This document shows, in pieces, positions 35,138 to 43,009 of a DNA stretch of 43,231 nucleotides. The translations under genes were made by a program, and so were the position numbers. The notes beneath the pieces are model-generated. The model searched no databases and was not told the DNA's origin. It was given only the letters and a program-made list of their open reading frames with translations. The stretch's first letter is position 1. Each line of letters opens with the position of its first letter. Source of the DNA: Clostridiales bacterium (GTDB taxonomy: Bacteria; Bacillota; Clostridia; Clostridiales; Clostridiaceae); NCBI GenBank assembly GCA_017889345.1, contig JAGHEJ010000080.1, positions 1-43,231 of the forward strand, written 5' to 3'.

Positions 35138-37363
35138 TTGTATATTGATAAATATAAAAAAGCTATTTCTTTAATTGACTATATGTTTTCATGTTTACAA
35201 TCAAATAAAGCCCTTATTGAACATGAAGAGTTTAATATGTCGCTTAATAATATTAAGCATATTTTAACACAAAAAACTTTTAAAGTCGCTGTTGTTGGTG
35301 CAATTAAATCTGGTAAATCAACGATGTTAAATGCGTTTATTGGAAGGGATTTATTGCCAAATCAAAACGCTCCGTGTACTCTTGCAACTACGGAGATTTT
35401 TCATTCTCTTGATGAATGTACGTATATACAGAAATATTTTACAAATGGTGAATGTGAAAATATTAGGGCAAGTAAGGGTTTTTCTCTTGAACAAATGTTT
35501 CACAATGATATAAAAAAAGTAAGAGAGAATAATTCTCATTTAGATATAGAAAGATATTGTTTGCATACTCCAATAAATGGATTACAAACTTCTATCTATG
35601 GAGATGTTATAAAAAATTTTGTGTTGCTTGATACTCCAGGACCTGATGAAATCTCTACTTCAAATTTTGATGTTTCTCATATTCAAAAGATTTCTTTAAA
35701 GGAACTTAGAAACTCTGATGCACTTATTATAATTTTTGATTATCAGAACTTTATGTCTGATATAAATGGAAAAATTTTGAAATATATAGCGAGTAATCAA
35801 AATATAGTTGAGCGTGCTAAGAATAAAATATTTTTTGTGATTAACAAGATTGATTTGATAAATAATAAAGATGATAGTATTGAGGATTGTATAGAGAAAA
35901 CAAAGAACATGATTAGAGAATATCTTCCTATGATTGATGACCCAAATGTTTATGCTTTTTCTGCAAAACAAGCAATGTTTGCGAGAATTGTGAAAAATAA
36001 TTTGGCGTCTCAAGAAGTGTTGAATGAAATTGATAGATTATATGGATCGAGATATACAGAAAAAATTGAAGTGAATGGCATCGTAAGAAGTTTTAAGCTT
36101 GAACCTAGAGAATATGCGGATAAATTATTAAATGAAAGTAGAATTGAAATTATTGAAAAGGAAATTTTGAATTGTATTTTTTCGGGATTTGCTGAGGAAA
36201 ATTTAGAGATAAGTATAGAGAAACTTATAGATATTAACAATGATATTATCAATAGTTTGGAAAATGATATAGATGTGATTAATAATAAATATAACATTTC
36301 TATTGAAAAATTTGAAAAGATAAAACAGAGCTTGGTTAATCTTAAGAAGGAGTTTATTGAGGTAATAGATATTCCTAAGATTTCTTTAAATGAACTTAAA
36401 AATAATATAGATTCTATGCTTGATGAAATGTCTGAACATTTAGATAGTATGGTTATGGGAATGCTTCCTGTGAAAAATGTTTTAGAAGCAGAAACAAAAG
36501 AAGAGCTTTTATATAAAATTACTGGAATTGAAAATAATATTAAAGAAGTTTTAAGTGTTACTATTAATAAAATTAATGACAATATATATAACGATTCTTT
36601 TAATACTCAAATTGAGATTAACAAAAATCTTAATGAAGCTTTTAGAAAAGTTGGAAGCGAATTTAATAAACACGTTAATGAACAAATTAAATTTAAATTC
36701 CAAATTTACAACTTTGATGATATATGTATGAGTAATATTAGTTTTAATGAGCTCAATATTATGGAAAATCAAAGCGTTGTTAAAGAATTTGATGAATTTA
36801 ACGCTTCAACTCTTAGCATTAGTATGGCAGCGACGAGTGTTGCAGGAAGTGCTGTTGGAGGAATAATGGGAAGAACTCTACCGATTTTAGAAACAGCAAT
36901 AGGAGCTGCTTTTGGTGCAGGAATTGGTCTTGCATATTTATATGTGAAAAAATTAAAAAGTACAAAGATTAGAGAGAAAACTGTTTACTCTGTTGATGTT
37001 AAAGAGTTTAAAGATATGTTTTTAAAAACAATTAGAGATGTATTTGAAAGTACGAAGATTGAAATTTTTAAAAATGTTGATGCTTTAATAGATAAAAGTG
37101 TTTTAAGTGTGGACAAACAGTTATCTAGGTATGTTAAGAAAATGGATAACAAAATTGGTCGTCTTATTAAAAATACTAAAGTCGATAAGGATAAAAAACG
37201 AAAAGAAGTTAAAAATATTGAAAAATTAAAACGAGAGTTTGTGGATTTTAGAGAAAGACTTGAGAATATAAAATTTAAAGTTATTCAAATAGAGAATAAA
37301 AGCATTGAGCTAGATACTCAAACATCAGAAGAGCTTAAGAATAATAATATTCTCGTTTTATAA
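35138..37363 (+). CDS. Dynamin-like GTPase
   Basis: 741 residues from TTG 35138 (TGAGGTGA about nine bases upstream). GTPase domain with G1 GAIKSGKST (54-62), G3 DTPG (165-168) and G4 NKID (236-239). Long helical regions (about 330-550 and 630-735) flank a Gly/Ala-rich hydrophobic stretch (about 565-607), a probable membrane-insertion segment, as in bacterial dynamin-like proteins. Such proteins remodel or repair membranes. The gene stands alone on the plus strand between rarA and the HIRAN gene. Exact role unknown. Confidence 0.9.
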   Translation: MYIDKYKKAISLIDYMFSCLQSNKALIEHEEFNMSLNNIKHILTQKTFKVAVVGAIKSGKSTMLNAFIGRDLLPNQNAPCTLATTEIFHSLDECTYIQKYFTNGECENIRASKGFSLEQMFHNDIKKVRENNSHLDIERYCLHTPINGLQTSIYGDVIKNFVLLDTPGPDEISTSNFDVSHIQKISLKELRNSDALIIIFDYQNFMSDINGKILKYIASNQNIVERAKNKIFFVINKIDLINNKDDSIEDCIEKTKNMIREYLPMIDDPNVYAFSAKQAMFARIVKNNLASQEVLNEIDRLYGSRYTEKIEVNGIVRSFKLEPREYADKLLNESRIEIIEKEILNCIFSGFAEENLEISIEKLIDINNDIINSLENDIDVINNKYNISIEKFEKIKQSLVNLKKEFIEVIDIPKISLNELKNNIDSMLDEMSEHLDSMVMGMLPVKNVLEAETKEELLYKITGIENNIKEVLSVTINKINDNIYNDSFNTQIEINKNLNEAFRKVGSEFNKHVNEQIKFKFQIYNFDDICMSNISFNELNIMENQSVVKEFDEFNASTLSISMAATSVAGSAVGGIMGRTLPILETAIGAAFGAGIGLAYLYVKKLKSTKIREKTVYSVDVKEFKDMFLKTIRDVFESTKIEIFKNVDALIDKSVLSVDKQLSRYVKKMDNKIGRLIKNTKVDKDKKRKEVKNIEKLKREFVDFRERLENIKFKVIQIENKSIELDTQTSEELKNNNILVL

Positions 37364-37367
37364 AATT

Positions 37368-37403
37368 AAAAGCCATCTTTAAAAGTTTTAAAGGTGGCTT
37401 TTT
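37368..37403. terminator. Bidirectional terminator after the dynamin-like gene
   Basis: AAAAGCCATCTTTAA / TTAAAGGTGGCTTTT, 15 pairs with one G-T, and T or A runs on both sides, between convergent genes. Confidence 0.9.
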
Positions 37404-37407
37404 ATAT

Positions 37408-37758
37408 TTAAAATAAACTCGAAAAAGGAGAGGATTTATAAATGTCATTTAAAATATTTCTACTTTCTAGGTTTAATTTTAAAATTGATATATTGTTTAT
37501 GATGAATTTTGTTTCTGCAAAAATTCCAACCTTGAACATATCATAAATCCTTCCAGCACTAAAACATCCAAGAGGTAATGTTTTAAAATTATTTATAACA
37601 TAACCTATCTTTCCAACGGCAGGGACAACACAACTTATTGCCTCTGAGTCATAGCTGTTATCTGGCTCCTTTAAAAGGATAACTTCTTCACCTAATGTTA
37701 AGATTCTTTTTGATCTGTGATATCCTGTTTGCATCACAGCCGTAAAAATATCATGCAT
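37408..37758 (-). CDS. Stand-alone HIRAN-domain protein
   Basis: 116 residues from ATG 37758 (GGAG seven bases upstream on the minus strand). The HIRAN core is TGYHRSKRILTLGEEVILLK (about 11-30), EPDNSYDSEAISC and GKIGYVINN. HIRAN domains bind DNA ends in HLTF/Rad5 helicases; small stand-alone versions occur in bacteria with unknown function. The C-terminal 45 residues are not recognised. It is divergent from prmA and may share a regulatory region with it. Confidence 0.85.
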   Translation of the reverse strand: MHDIFTAVMQTGYHRSKRILTLGEEVILLKEPDNSYDSEAISCVVPAVGKIGYVINNFKTLPLGCFSAGRIYDMFKVGIFAETKFIINNISILKLNLESRNILNDIYKSSPFSSLF

Positions 37759-37837
37759 TATCAATCTCCATAAATTGTTACGCTCTATATTATATCACAG
37801 ATTATTTTGGAAAGTTTATTTAATATGGAAATTTATG

Positions 37838-37846
37838 TGGTATAAT
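37838..37846 (+). promoter_or_regulatory. Extended -10 promoter element before prmA
   Basis: TGGTATAAT matches TGnTATAAT, 36 bases before the prmA start. The -35 region is poor. Confidence 0.5.
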
Positions 37847-37881
37847 TTCTGAGATGAATTTTGAAATTTTTGGGAGGTAAA

Positions 37882-38805
37882 ATGGAAAATACGTATACGG
37901 AAATTAAAATTAAAGTTGACGTTAATGATCTTGAAAAAGTTGAGAATATTTTTTATAGACTTGGGATATTTCAAATTTCAATTGAAGACCCAAGAGATTT
38001 ATTTGAAAAAAATCATTTAAATTATGATACATATTTTGATGAGGAAGAAGTTTGTGCTCAAGGAAGAAATGTTTGTATTGTGAAATATTATTTGAGCGAT
38101 AAAGAAAATTTTGTTGAGTTCGTAGGTTTGTTGAAACAAATGTTTAATCATGAAAATTTAAATTGTGAGATTGATACTAACAAAATTTTTGAAGAAGATT
38201 GGGCGAACAATTGGAAAAAATATTACCATACTTTTAAGATTGATGACAAAATTATTGTTAAACCTGAATGGGAAGATTATGAAGTAAAGAATGGAGAAAT
38301 TTTAATTAATATTGATCCAGGTATGGCTTTTGGAACTGGAACTCATGAAACAACTAAACTTTGTATTCAATTGATAAATAAATATATGAAGAAAGATTAT
38401 TTTGTTTACGATGTTGGAACTGGGTCTGGAATCCTTGCAATTTTATCTTCAAAACTTGGGGCTAAAAAAGTTATGGCAATTGATGTTGATAAAGTTTCAG
38501 TAAGTGCCGCGACTTATAACGTGAATTTAAATAATATTTCAAATATTGAAGTGGTTGAAGGAAATCTTTTAGATAAAACACAAGGAAAGGGAAATCTTGT
38601 TGTTGCAAACATAATTGCAGAAATAATTGTTGAACTTATTCCAGACATTGTAAAAGTTATAGATAAAAATGGAATATTCATAACATCTGGAATTATTGAG
38701 AGCAAGAGAGAGCTTATTAAAAATAAACTTGATGAATGTGGTTTGTACATAATTGAAGAAGTGGCGGAAAATGGTTGGTGTGCTTTTGCTATAAAAATGA
38801 AGTAG
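37882..38805 (+). CDS. prmA: Ribosomal protein L11 methyltransferase
   Basis: 307 residues from ATG 37882, just after GGGAGG; an upstream TTG is also in frame. N-terminal substrate-recognition domain, EEDWANNWKKYYHTFKI (about 104-120), IDPGMAFGTGTHETT and the SAM-binding motif DVGTGSG (about 177-183). It trimethylates L11. First gene of prmA-rsmE-mtaB-hit, a conserved clostridial run. Confidence 0.96.
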   Translation: MENTYTEIKIKVDVNDLEKVENIFYRLGIFQISIEDPRDLFEKNHLNYDTYFDEEEVCAQGRNVCIVKYYLSDKENFVEFVGLLKQMFNHENLNCEIDTNKIFEEDWANNWKKYYHTFKIDDKIIVKPEWEDYEVKNGEILINIDPGMAFGTGTHETTKLCIQLINKYMKKDYFVYDVGTGSGILAILSSKLGAKKVMAIDVDKVSVSAATYNVNLNNISNIEVVEGNLLDKTQGKGNLVVANIIAEIIVELIPDIVKVIDKNGIFITSGIIESKRELIKNKLDECGLYIIEEVAENGWCAFAIKMK

Positions 38806-38809
38806 TATG

Positions 38810-38818
38810 TGTTATAAT
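38810..38818 (+). promoter_or_regulatory. Possible extended -10 element before rsmE
   Basis: TGTTATAAT matches TGnTATAAT just after the prmA stop and 20 bases before the rsmE start. There is no convincing -35, so read-through from prmA may be the main source of transcript. Confidence 0.35.
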
Positions 38819-38837
38819 TGTTTGTGAGGTAGGTTAA

Positions 38838-39578
38838 ATGCGTAAATTTTTCACAGATTTTGATTATATGGAAGGTATTGATACTTTAGTTATTACTGAC
38901 CAAGAAGCAAAGCATATTGCAAAAGTTTTGCGTTTTAAGGTTGGAGATAAATTTATTATTAGCAATTATAACGACGAAAGTTTTGAGTGTGAGATTATAG
39001 AATTGAGTTTAAAATCTTGCGTAGTTAAATTGTTAAATAGAGTTGATATAACCAATAAAAGCAATATTAATATTACATTGTTTCAAGGATATCCAAAGAT
39101 GGATAAATTGGAACTTGTTGTACAAAAGCTTACAGAGATTGGAGTTAAGGAGATTGTTCCTCTTGTAACTAATCGAGTAAATGGAAAGCTTGATTTGGAA
39201 AAATTTAAATTAGATAGGCTTAACAAAATTGCTAAGGAAGCGTGTAAGCAATGTGGGATATCGAGCATACCAACCATCAATTTACCAACAAGACTTGATA
39301 AAATTACACAAGAAGATATGGCAAAGTATGATCTTATAATTATTCCTTATGAGAAAGAAACTAAAAATCTTAAAACTATTTTAAGTAATCTTAATCATGA
39401 GGATATAAAAAATGTTTGTGTGTTTATTGGACCAGAAGGTGGTTTTGAAACTGAAGAAGTTGAGTACATACAAAGTCTTGGTGGTAAGTCAGTAAGTTTA
39501 GGACAGAGAATACTTAGAACAGAAACAGCAGCAATATTTATTTCAGCTATTCTTCAATATGAATTTGGAGATAGATAA
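38838..39578 (+). CDS. rsmE: 16S rRNA m3U1498 methyltransferase
   Basis: 246 residues, full length. N-terminal PUA-like domain with AKHIAKVLRFKVGDKF (24-39), then the SPOUT methyltransferase fold with the knot motifs VFIGPEGGFETEEVEYIQSL (about 195-214) and SLGQRILRTETAAI. It methylates U1498 in the small-subunit decoding region. TGAGGTAGG precedes the start. Confidence 0.96.
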   Translation: MRKFFTDFDYMEGIDTLVITDQEAKHIAKVLRFKVGDKFIISNYNDESFECEIIELSLKSCVVKLLNRVDITNKSNINITLFQGYPKMDKLELVVQKLTEIGVKEIVPLVTNRVNGKLDLEKFKLDRLNKIAKEACKQCGISSIPTINLPTRLDKITQEDMAKYDLIIIPYEKETKNLKTILSNLNHEDIKNVCVFIGPEGGFETEEVEYIQSLGGKSVSLGQRILRTETAAIFISAILQYEFGDR

Positions 39579-39601
39579 TTTTACATAGAAGGAAGAAAAA
39601 A

Positions 39602-40906
39602 ATGAAAGTTGCAATATCTACACTAGGATGTAGAGTTAATATTTATGACACAGAAATTATGATATCTGCATTAAAGAGAGATGGATTTGAAGTTGTTTCT
39701 TCAGAAGAATTTGCAGATGTGTATTGTATTAACACTTGTACCGTTACAAATAACAGTGATAAAAAATCAAGACAGTTTATTGCTAAATGCAAGAAATTAA
39801 ATGAGAATGCAATTATCGTTATGGTTGGTTGTTATCCTCAAGTTTCAAAGGACGAAGTTGTTAATATAAAAGATGTTGATATTGTTCTTGGAAATCGATT
39901 TAAAAATCAACTTCCTCATTATATAAAATTGTTTTTAGAAAAAGGGGAAAAGGTTGTTAAAGTTGATGACAATTTAATTAGAAATATTAATTTTGAAGAG
40001 GGAAGCATTGACAATCTTCAAGAAAGACATAGAGCTTTTATAAAAGTTCAAGATGGATGTAATAAATTTTGTACATATTGTATAATTCCTTTTGCTCGTG
40101 GGGGAGTTTGTAGTAAGGAACCTAGAAAGGTTTTTGATGAAGTTAAGTCTCTTGTATCTAACGTATATAAAGAAGTAATTTTAACTGGAATTAATACGAC
40201 TTCTTATGGTGATGATTTAGGAATTAATATCAACATGGTAGATTTAATTGAGATGCTTAGTGAAATTGAAGGGCTTGAAAGAATAAGAGTTGGATCTGTT
40301 GATCCAGAATTTTTTAATCTTGAGATTATCAAAAGGCTTAAGAATGTTAAAAAATTTATGCCTCATTATCATTTGTCTTTACAAAGCGGATGCGATGAAA
40401 CCTTAAAGAGAATGAGAAGGAAGTATGACATTGCAAAGTATGAGGAAGTTGTAAAAGATCTTAGAGATAATATTGAAAATGTTAGTATAACAACTGATAT
40501 TATTGTAGGTTTTCCAGGTGAAACTGATGAGGAGTTTAAGGAAACTGTAGACTTTTTAACGAGAATTAAACTTCAAGATATGCACGTTTTTAAATACAGC
40601 AAGAGAACTGGAACAAAAGCTGCAGTAATGGAGGGGCAAGTTGAAAATTCTATAAAAGATGAGAGAAGTAAAATTCTCATAAATCTTAATAAAGAAAATA
40701 AATGTAAAGATTTAAATTCATACATAGGAAAAACAGTTGATGTATTATATTGTACTTCATCATCAGATGGAGAAGGTTTATATGGATACACTGAAAATTA
40801 CACAAAAGTTTATATAGATTCGGCTCAAGATTATTTAGGAGAAATTGTTAAAACAAAAATAATCAACTCTAAGGATGAATTTCTTATCGGAGAAGTCGTG
40901 CTATAA
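39602..40906 (+). CDS. mtaB: tRNA (t6A37) methylthiotransferase MtaB
   Basis: 434 residues. The UPF0004 domain has cysteines 10, 46 and 77 for the auxiliary cluster. The radical SAM CxxxCxxC is Cys153, Cys157 and Cys160 in CNKFCTYCIIPFARG. A C-terminal TRAM-like domain follows. It converts t6A to ms2t6A at position 37 of tRNAs reading ANN codons. Start TLGCRVNIYDTE is typical of MtaB rather than MiaB or RimO. It lies between rsmE and hit as usual. Confidence 0.96.
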   Translation: MKVAISTLGCRVNIYDTEIMISALKRDGFEVVSSEEFADVYCINTCTVTNNSDKKSRQFIAKCKKLNENAIIVMVGCYPQVSKDEVVNIKDVDIVLGNRFKNQLPHYIKLFLEKGEKVVKVDDNLIRNINFEEGSIDNLQERHRAFIKVQDGCNKFCTYCIIPFARGGVCSKEPRKVFDEVKSLVSNVYKEVILTGINTTSYGDDLGININMVDLIEMLSEIEGLERIRVGSVDPEFFNLEIIKRLKNVKKFMPHYHLSLQSGCDETLKRMRRKYDIAKYEEVVKDLRDNIENVSITTDIIVGFPGETDEEFKETVDFLTRIKLQDMHVFKYSKRTGTKAAVMEGQVENSIKDERSKILINLNKENKCKDLNSYIGKTVDVLYCTSSSDGEGLYGYTENYTKVYIDSAQDYLGEIVKTKIINSKDEFLIGEVVL

Positions 40907-40920
40907 GGAGGAAAAGTAAA

Positions 40921-41262
40921 ATGGAATGTATTTTTTGTAAAATAATTCAAGGGGAAGTTCCTTGTACAGTTGTTTATGAGGATGATTATGTAATTGCTTT
41001 TGAGGATATATATCCTTCAGCAACTAATCACGTAATTGTTATTCCTAAAATCCATATTGAAGATTTGAATGGTGTAAATGAAGAAAATATTGAGTATATA
41101 AAACATATTTTCTCTGCAATTACAAAAGTTGTAAAACAATTAAATATTGATGAAACTGGCTATAGAATTGTAAATAATTGCGGTGGACATGCTTTCCAAT
41201 CTGTCAAGCATTTACATTTCCATATAGTTGGAGGACAAGAACTTTCACCAACATTTTGCTAA
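40921..41262 (+). CDS. HIT-family nucleotide hydrolase
   Basis: 113 residues. The histidine triad HLHFH has His97, His99 and His101; CIFCKIIQGEVP opens the protein with Cys3 and Cys6 as zinc-ligand candidates. It is of the HinT/Hit type that cleaves adenosine phosphoramidates. AAGGAGG precedes ATG 40921, 14 bases after mtaB. Confidence 0.95.
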   Translation: MECIFCKIIQGEVPCTVVYEDDYVIAFEDIYPSATNHVIVIPKIHIEDLNGVNEENIEYIKHIFSAITKVVKQLNIDETGYRIVNNCGGHAFQSVKHLHFHIVGGQELSPTFC

Positions 41263-41293
41263 AAGATATTTTTAATTTGAGAAAGGATTTTAT

Positions 41294-42430
41294 ATGAAGA
41301 AAAATATTAAGAAATTTATATTTGGTAGCATTTTATCTCTATCAGTTTGTGTTGGAGGATTTAACGCTTTCGCTCAAACAAAAGAAGAGTATTTAAATGA
41401 TTTTCTTGATAATGTTTATACAGTTATGCTAGAAAGAGAATCTGACCCTGAAGGAAAAGAATACTGGAAAAACAAAATATTAAGCGAAGAAATTGGAATA
41501 TTAGATTTCTTAAATCAAATTTTAGATCAAGATGAGTTTGAAAAACTCCAAGATTCCCCAGAAGATTTTATAACAAAAAATTATACTCTTTTGGCAAATA
41601 GAGAACCAGATGAGGAAGGATTTAATTATTGGTTAGGAAGAATTGGACAAGATAGTAATAAAGCTGAGAAATTAAATCTTATAAATGAAATGGCTCATAG
41701 TCAAGAGTTTATGGGTAAAGTAAATGAACTTGGAATTTTATTTAAAAAAGTTGTGGTTGAACCAACACCACCTCCAGTTGAAAATAAACCAGAAGAATTA
41801 ACAGAACTTGATATTTTTATAAAAGATGCTTATCAACATCTTTTGGGAAGAGAAAGTGATCCAGATGGATTTAATTACTGGAAAGGACAATTAACTTCTA
41901 AAAATCAAGGAGCACTTGATTTAATTAATAATTTTATTGTTCTTGATGAATTTAAAGCGAGAAATTTAAATGATAAGCAGTTCATTGGAGCAATTTATGA
42001 AGTGTTGTTTAATAGAGAAGCTGATGGTGAAGGTTTAAATTATTGGAATTCAATTTATCAAAAAGATAAATCTTCTAATCGAATGAAAAATATTGTTCTA
42101 GAGATTGCTGATGATACAGAATTTCTTACGAGAATTAAAAATATGGGAATAATTTTGAAAAAAGTTGATTTGAATTTATTTTATTCAGAGCTTTTAACAT
42201 CTAAAAATGATGTTAGAGCAATAACTTCATCACAGCTTTCTGAGATTAAAAAAGGAATGTCATTCTTTGATATTATTGTAAAACTTGGAAGAACTAGAAA
42301 TGTTTCAAATGTACAAGGAGTTAATATTGCTAAATATATTGTTGATAAAAAAGAATTCTATTTCATATTCTCAGATCCATCAGCAACTTACCAATATGAT
42401 CCAATGGAAGTTTTAAAATCTCAAAAATAA
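41294..42430 (+). CDS. Secreted protein with four DUF4214-like repeats
   Basis: 378 residues. Signal peptide (about 1-27, cleavage near AFA-Q). Four repeats of about 48 residues lie at 35-82, 90-139, 172-220 and 227-277, each with an R-E-x-D-x-x-G-x-x-Y-W core, as in DUF4214 proteins. A Pro-rich linker (about 156-170) splits them two and two. The last 80 residues (about 295-378), with LSEIKKGMSFFDIIVKLG, resemble small SmpA/BLIP-like domains. No anchor motif is seen, so it is secreted or bound non-covalently to the surface. Function unknown. It follows hit by 31 bases with GAAAGGA upstream. Confidence 0.85.
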   Translation: MKKNIKKFIFGSILSLSVCVGGFNAFAQTKEEYLNDFLDNVYTVMLERESDPEGKEYWKNKILSEEIGILDFLNQILDQDEFEKLQDSPEDFITKNYTLLANREPDEEGFNYWLGRIGQDSNKAEKLNLINEMAHSQEFMGKVNELGILFKKVVVEPTPPPVENKPEELTELDIFIKDAYQHLLGRESDPDGFNYWKGQLTSKNQGALDLINNFIVLDEFKARNLNDKQFIGAIYEVLFNREADGEGLNYWNSIYQKDKSSNRMKNIVLEIADDTEFLTRIKNMGIILKKVDLNLFYSELLTSKNDVRAITSSQLSEIKKGMSFFDIIVKLGRTRNVSNVQGVNIAKYIVDKKEFYFIFSDPSATYQYDPMEVLKSQK

Positions 42431-42535
42431 TTTTTCAAAATGTAATAATTAATTCAAAAAAAGTACATAATTATATATGGAATAATTTTTTAAAATATGC
42501 CATAAAACACAGTTAGAGTGTAGAATTTTTCTATA

Positions 42536-42564
42536 TTGACATTAAAAAATTTTTATTGTATAAT
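42536..42564 (+). promoter_or_regulatory. Consensus sigma-A promoter of rpsU
   Basis: TTGACA (42536-42541), exactly 17 bases, then TATAAT (42559-42564): both boxes are perfect. Transcription would start near 42570 and give a leader of about 65 bases. The stretch 42431-42535 upstream is A+T-rich and shows no gene or clear terminator. Confidence 0.92.
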
Positions 42565-42575
42565 TCTATGTGAAT

Positions 42576-42618
42576 CGCTAACCCATATAGAGTATAAAGT
42601 TTGTATTTTGTACTAGCG
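42576..42618 (+). promoter_or_regulatory. Leader stem in the rpsU 5' untranslated region
   Basis: CGCTA (42576-42580) pairs with TAGCG (42614-42618), which abuts the GGAGGGAGGG ribosome site; a small TATA-GAG-TATA hairpin lies inside. Only five outer pairs, so this may be chance. If real, it could let S21 level feed back on its own translation. Confidence 0.3.
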
Positions 42619-42634
42619 GAGGGAGGGAAAATAT

Positions 42635-42811
42635 ATGTCTGAAATAAAGGTTGGAGAAAACGAGTCTTTAGAGAGTGCATTAAAAAGATTTAAAAGAAAG
42701 TGCGCGAGAGCTGGAGTTTTGTCTGAAGTAAAGAAGAGAGAACATTACGTTAAGCCAAGTGTTAAGAGAAAGAAAAAATCTGAAGCTGCAAGAAAGAGAA
42801 AATTTAAATAG
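42635..42811 (+). CDS. rpsU: 30S ribosomal protein S21
   Basis: 58 residues: [20 protein letters not shown] at the start, [20 protein letters not shown] in the middle and a basic tail ending RKRKFK. This is the normal S21 length. S21 lies near the anti-Shine-Dalgarno end of 16S rRNA and affects initiation. AGGGAGG precedes ATG 42635. In clostridia rpsU commonly follows the hit gene; here the secreted-protein gene lies between. Confidence 0.97.
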   Translation: MSEIKVGENESLESALKRFKRKCARAGVLSEVKKREHYVKPSVKRKKKSEAARKRKFK

Positions 42812-42826
42812 CGTGTGATGAATATA

Positions 42827-42878
42827 GAGGAATAGCAGAAATTTACTGTTATATTTTATGGTGATTTACACCTTCCTC
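42827..42878 (+). ncRNA. Candidate structured RNA (three-way junction) after rpsU
   Basis: GAGGAA (42827-42832) pairs with TTCCTC (42873-42878) and encloses two hairpins: TAGCAG/CTGTTA (42833-42838 with 42846-42851, one G-T) and GGTG/CACC (42860-42863 with 42869-42872). It lies in the 164-base stretch between rpsU and the strong terminator at 42976, with no coding frame. It may be the rpsU 3' untranslated region or a separate small RNA. I cannot assign it to a known family. Confidence 0.45.
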
Positions 42879-42975
42879 GACAGCTACGAATTAAGTTATT
42901 TAATGTTAATTTTTAATTGTAATTAATATAATAGTTTTGTTGGGTAAGTGGTTACGTATATAGATGAAAAAATTT

Positions 42976-43009
42976 AGAGTCACAGAAGTTCTGTGACTCT
43001 TTTATTTTT
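42976..43009. terminator. Bidirectional terminator between rpsU and the decarboxylase gene
   Basis: Perfect 10-bp stem AGAGTCACAG / CTGTGACTCT with loop AAGTT, a T run on the plus strand and an A run upstream that gives T on the minus strand. Confidence 0.93.

Noticed and set aside
36010-36582. A 190-codon open frame on the minus strand inside the dynamin-like gene
   Set aside because: It lies wholly antisense to a well-supported gene, has Ser/Ile/Leu-rich low-complexity content typical of the complement of a Lys/Glu/Asn-rich coding region, and has no ribosome site.
42860-42872. GGTG-loop-CACC as part of a T-box or another known riboswitch
   Set aside because: The T-box GGTGGNACCGCG element, specifier stem and downstream plus-strand gene are all lacking; no other riboswitch consensus I know fits.
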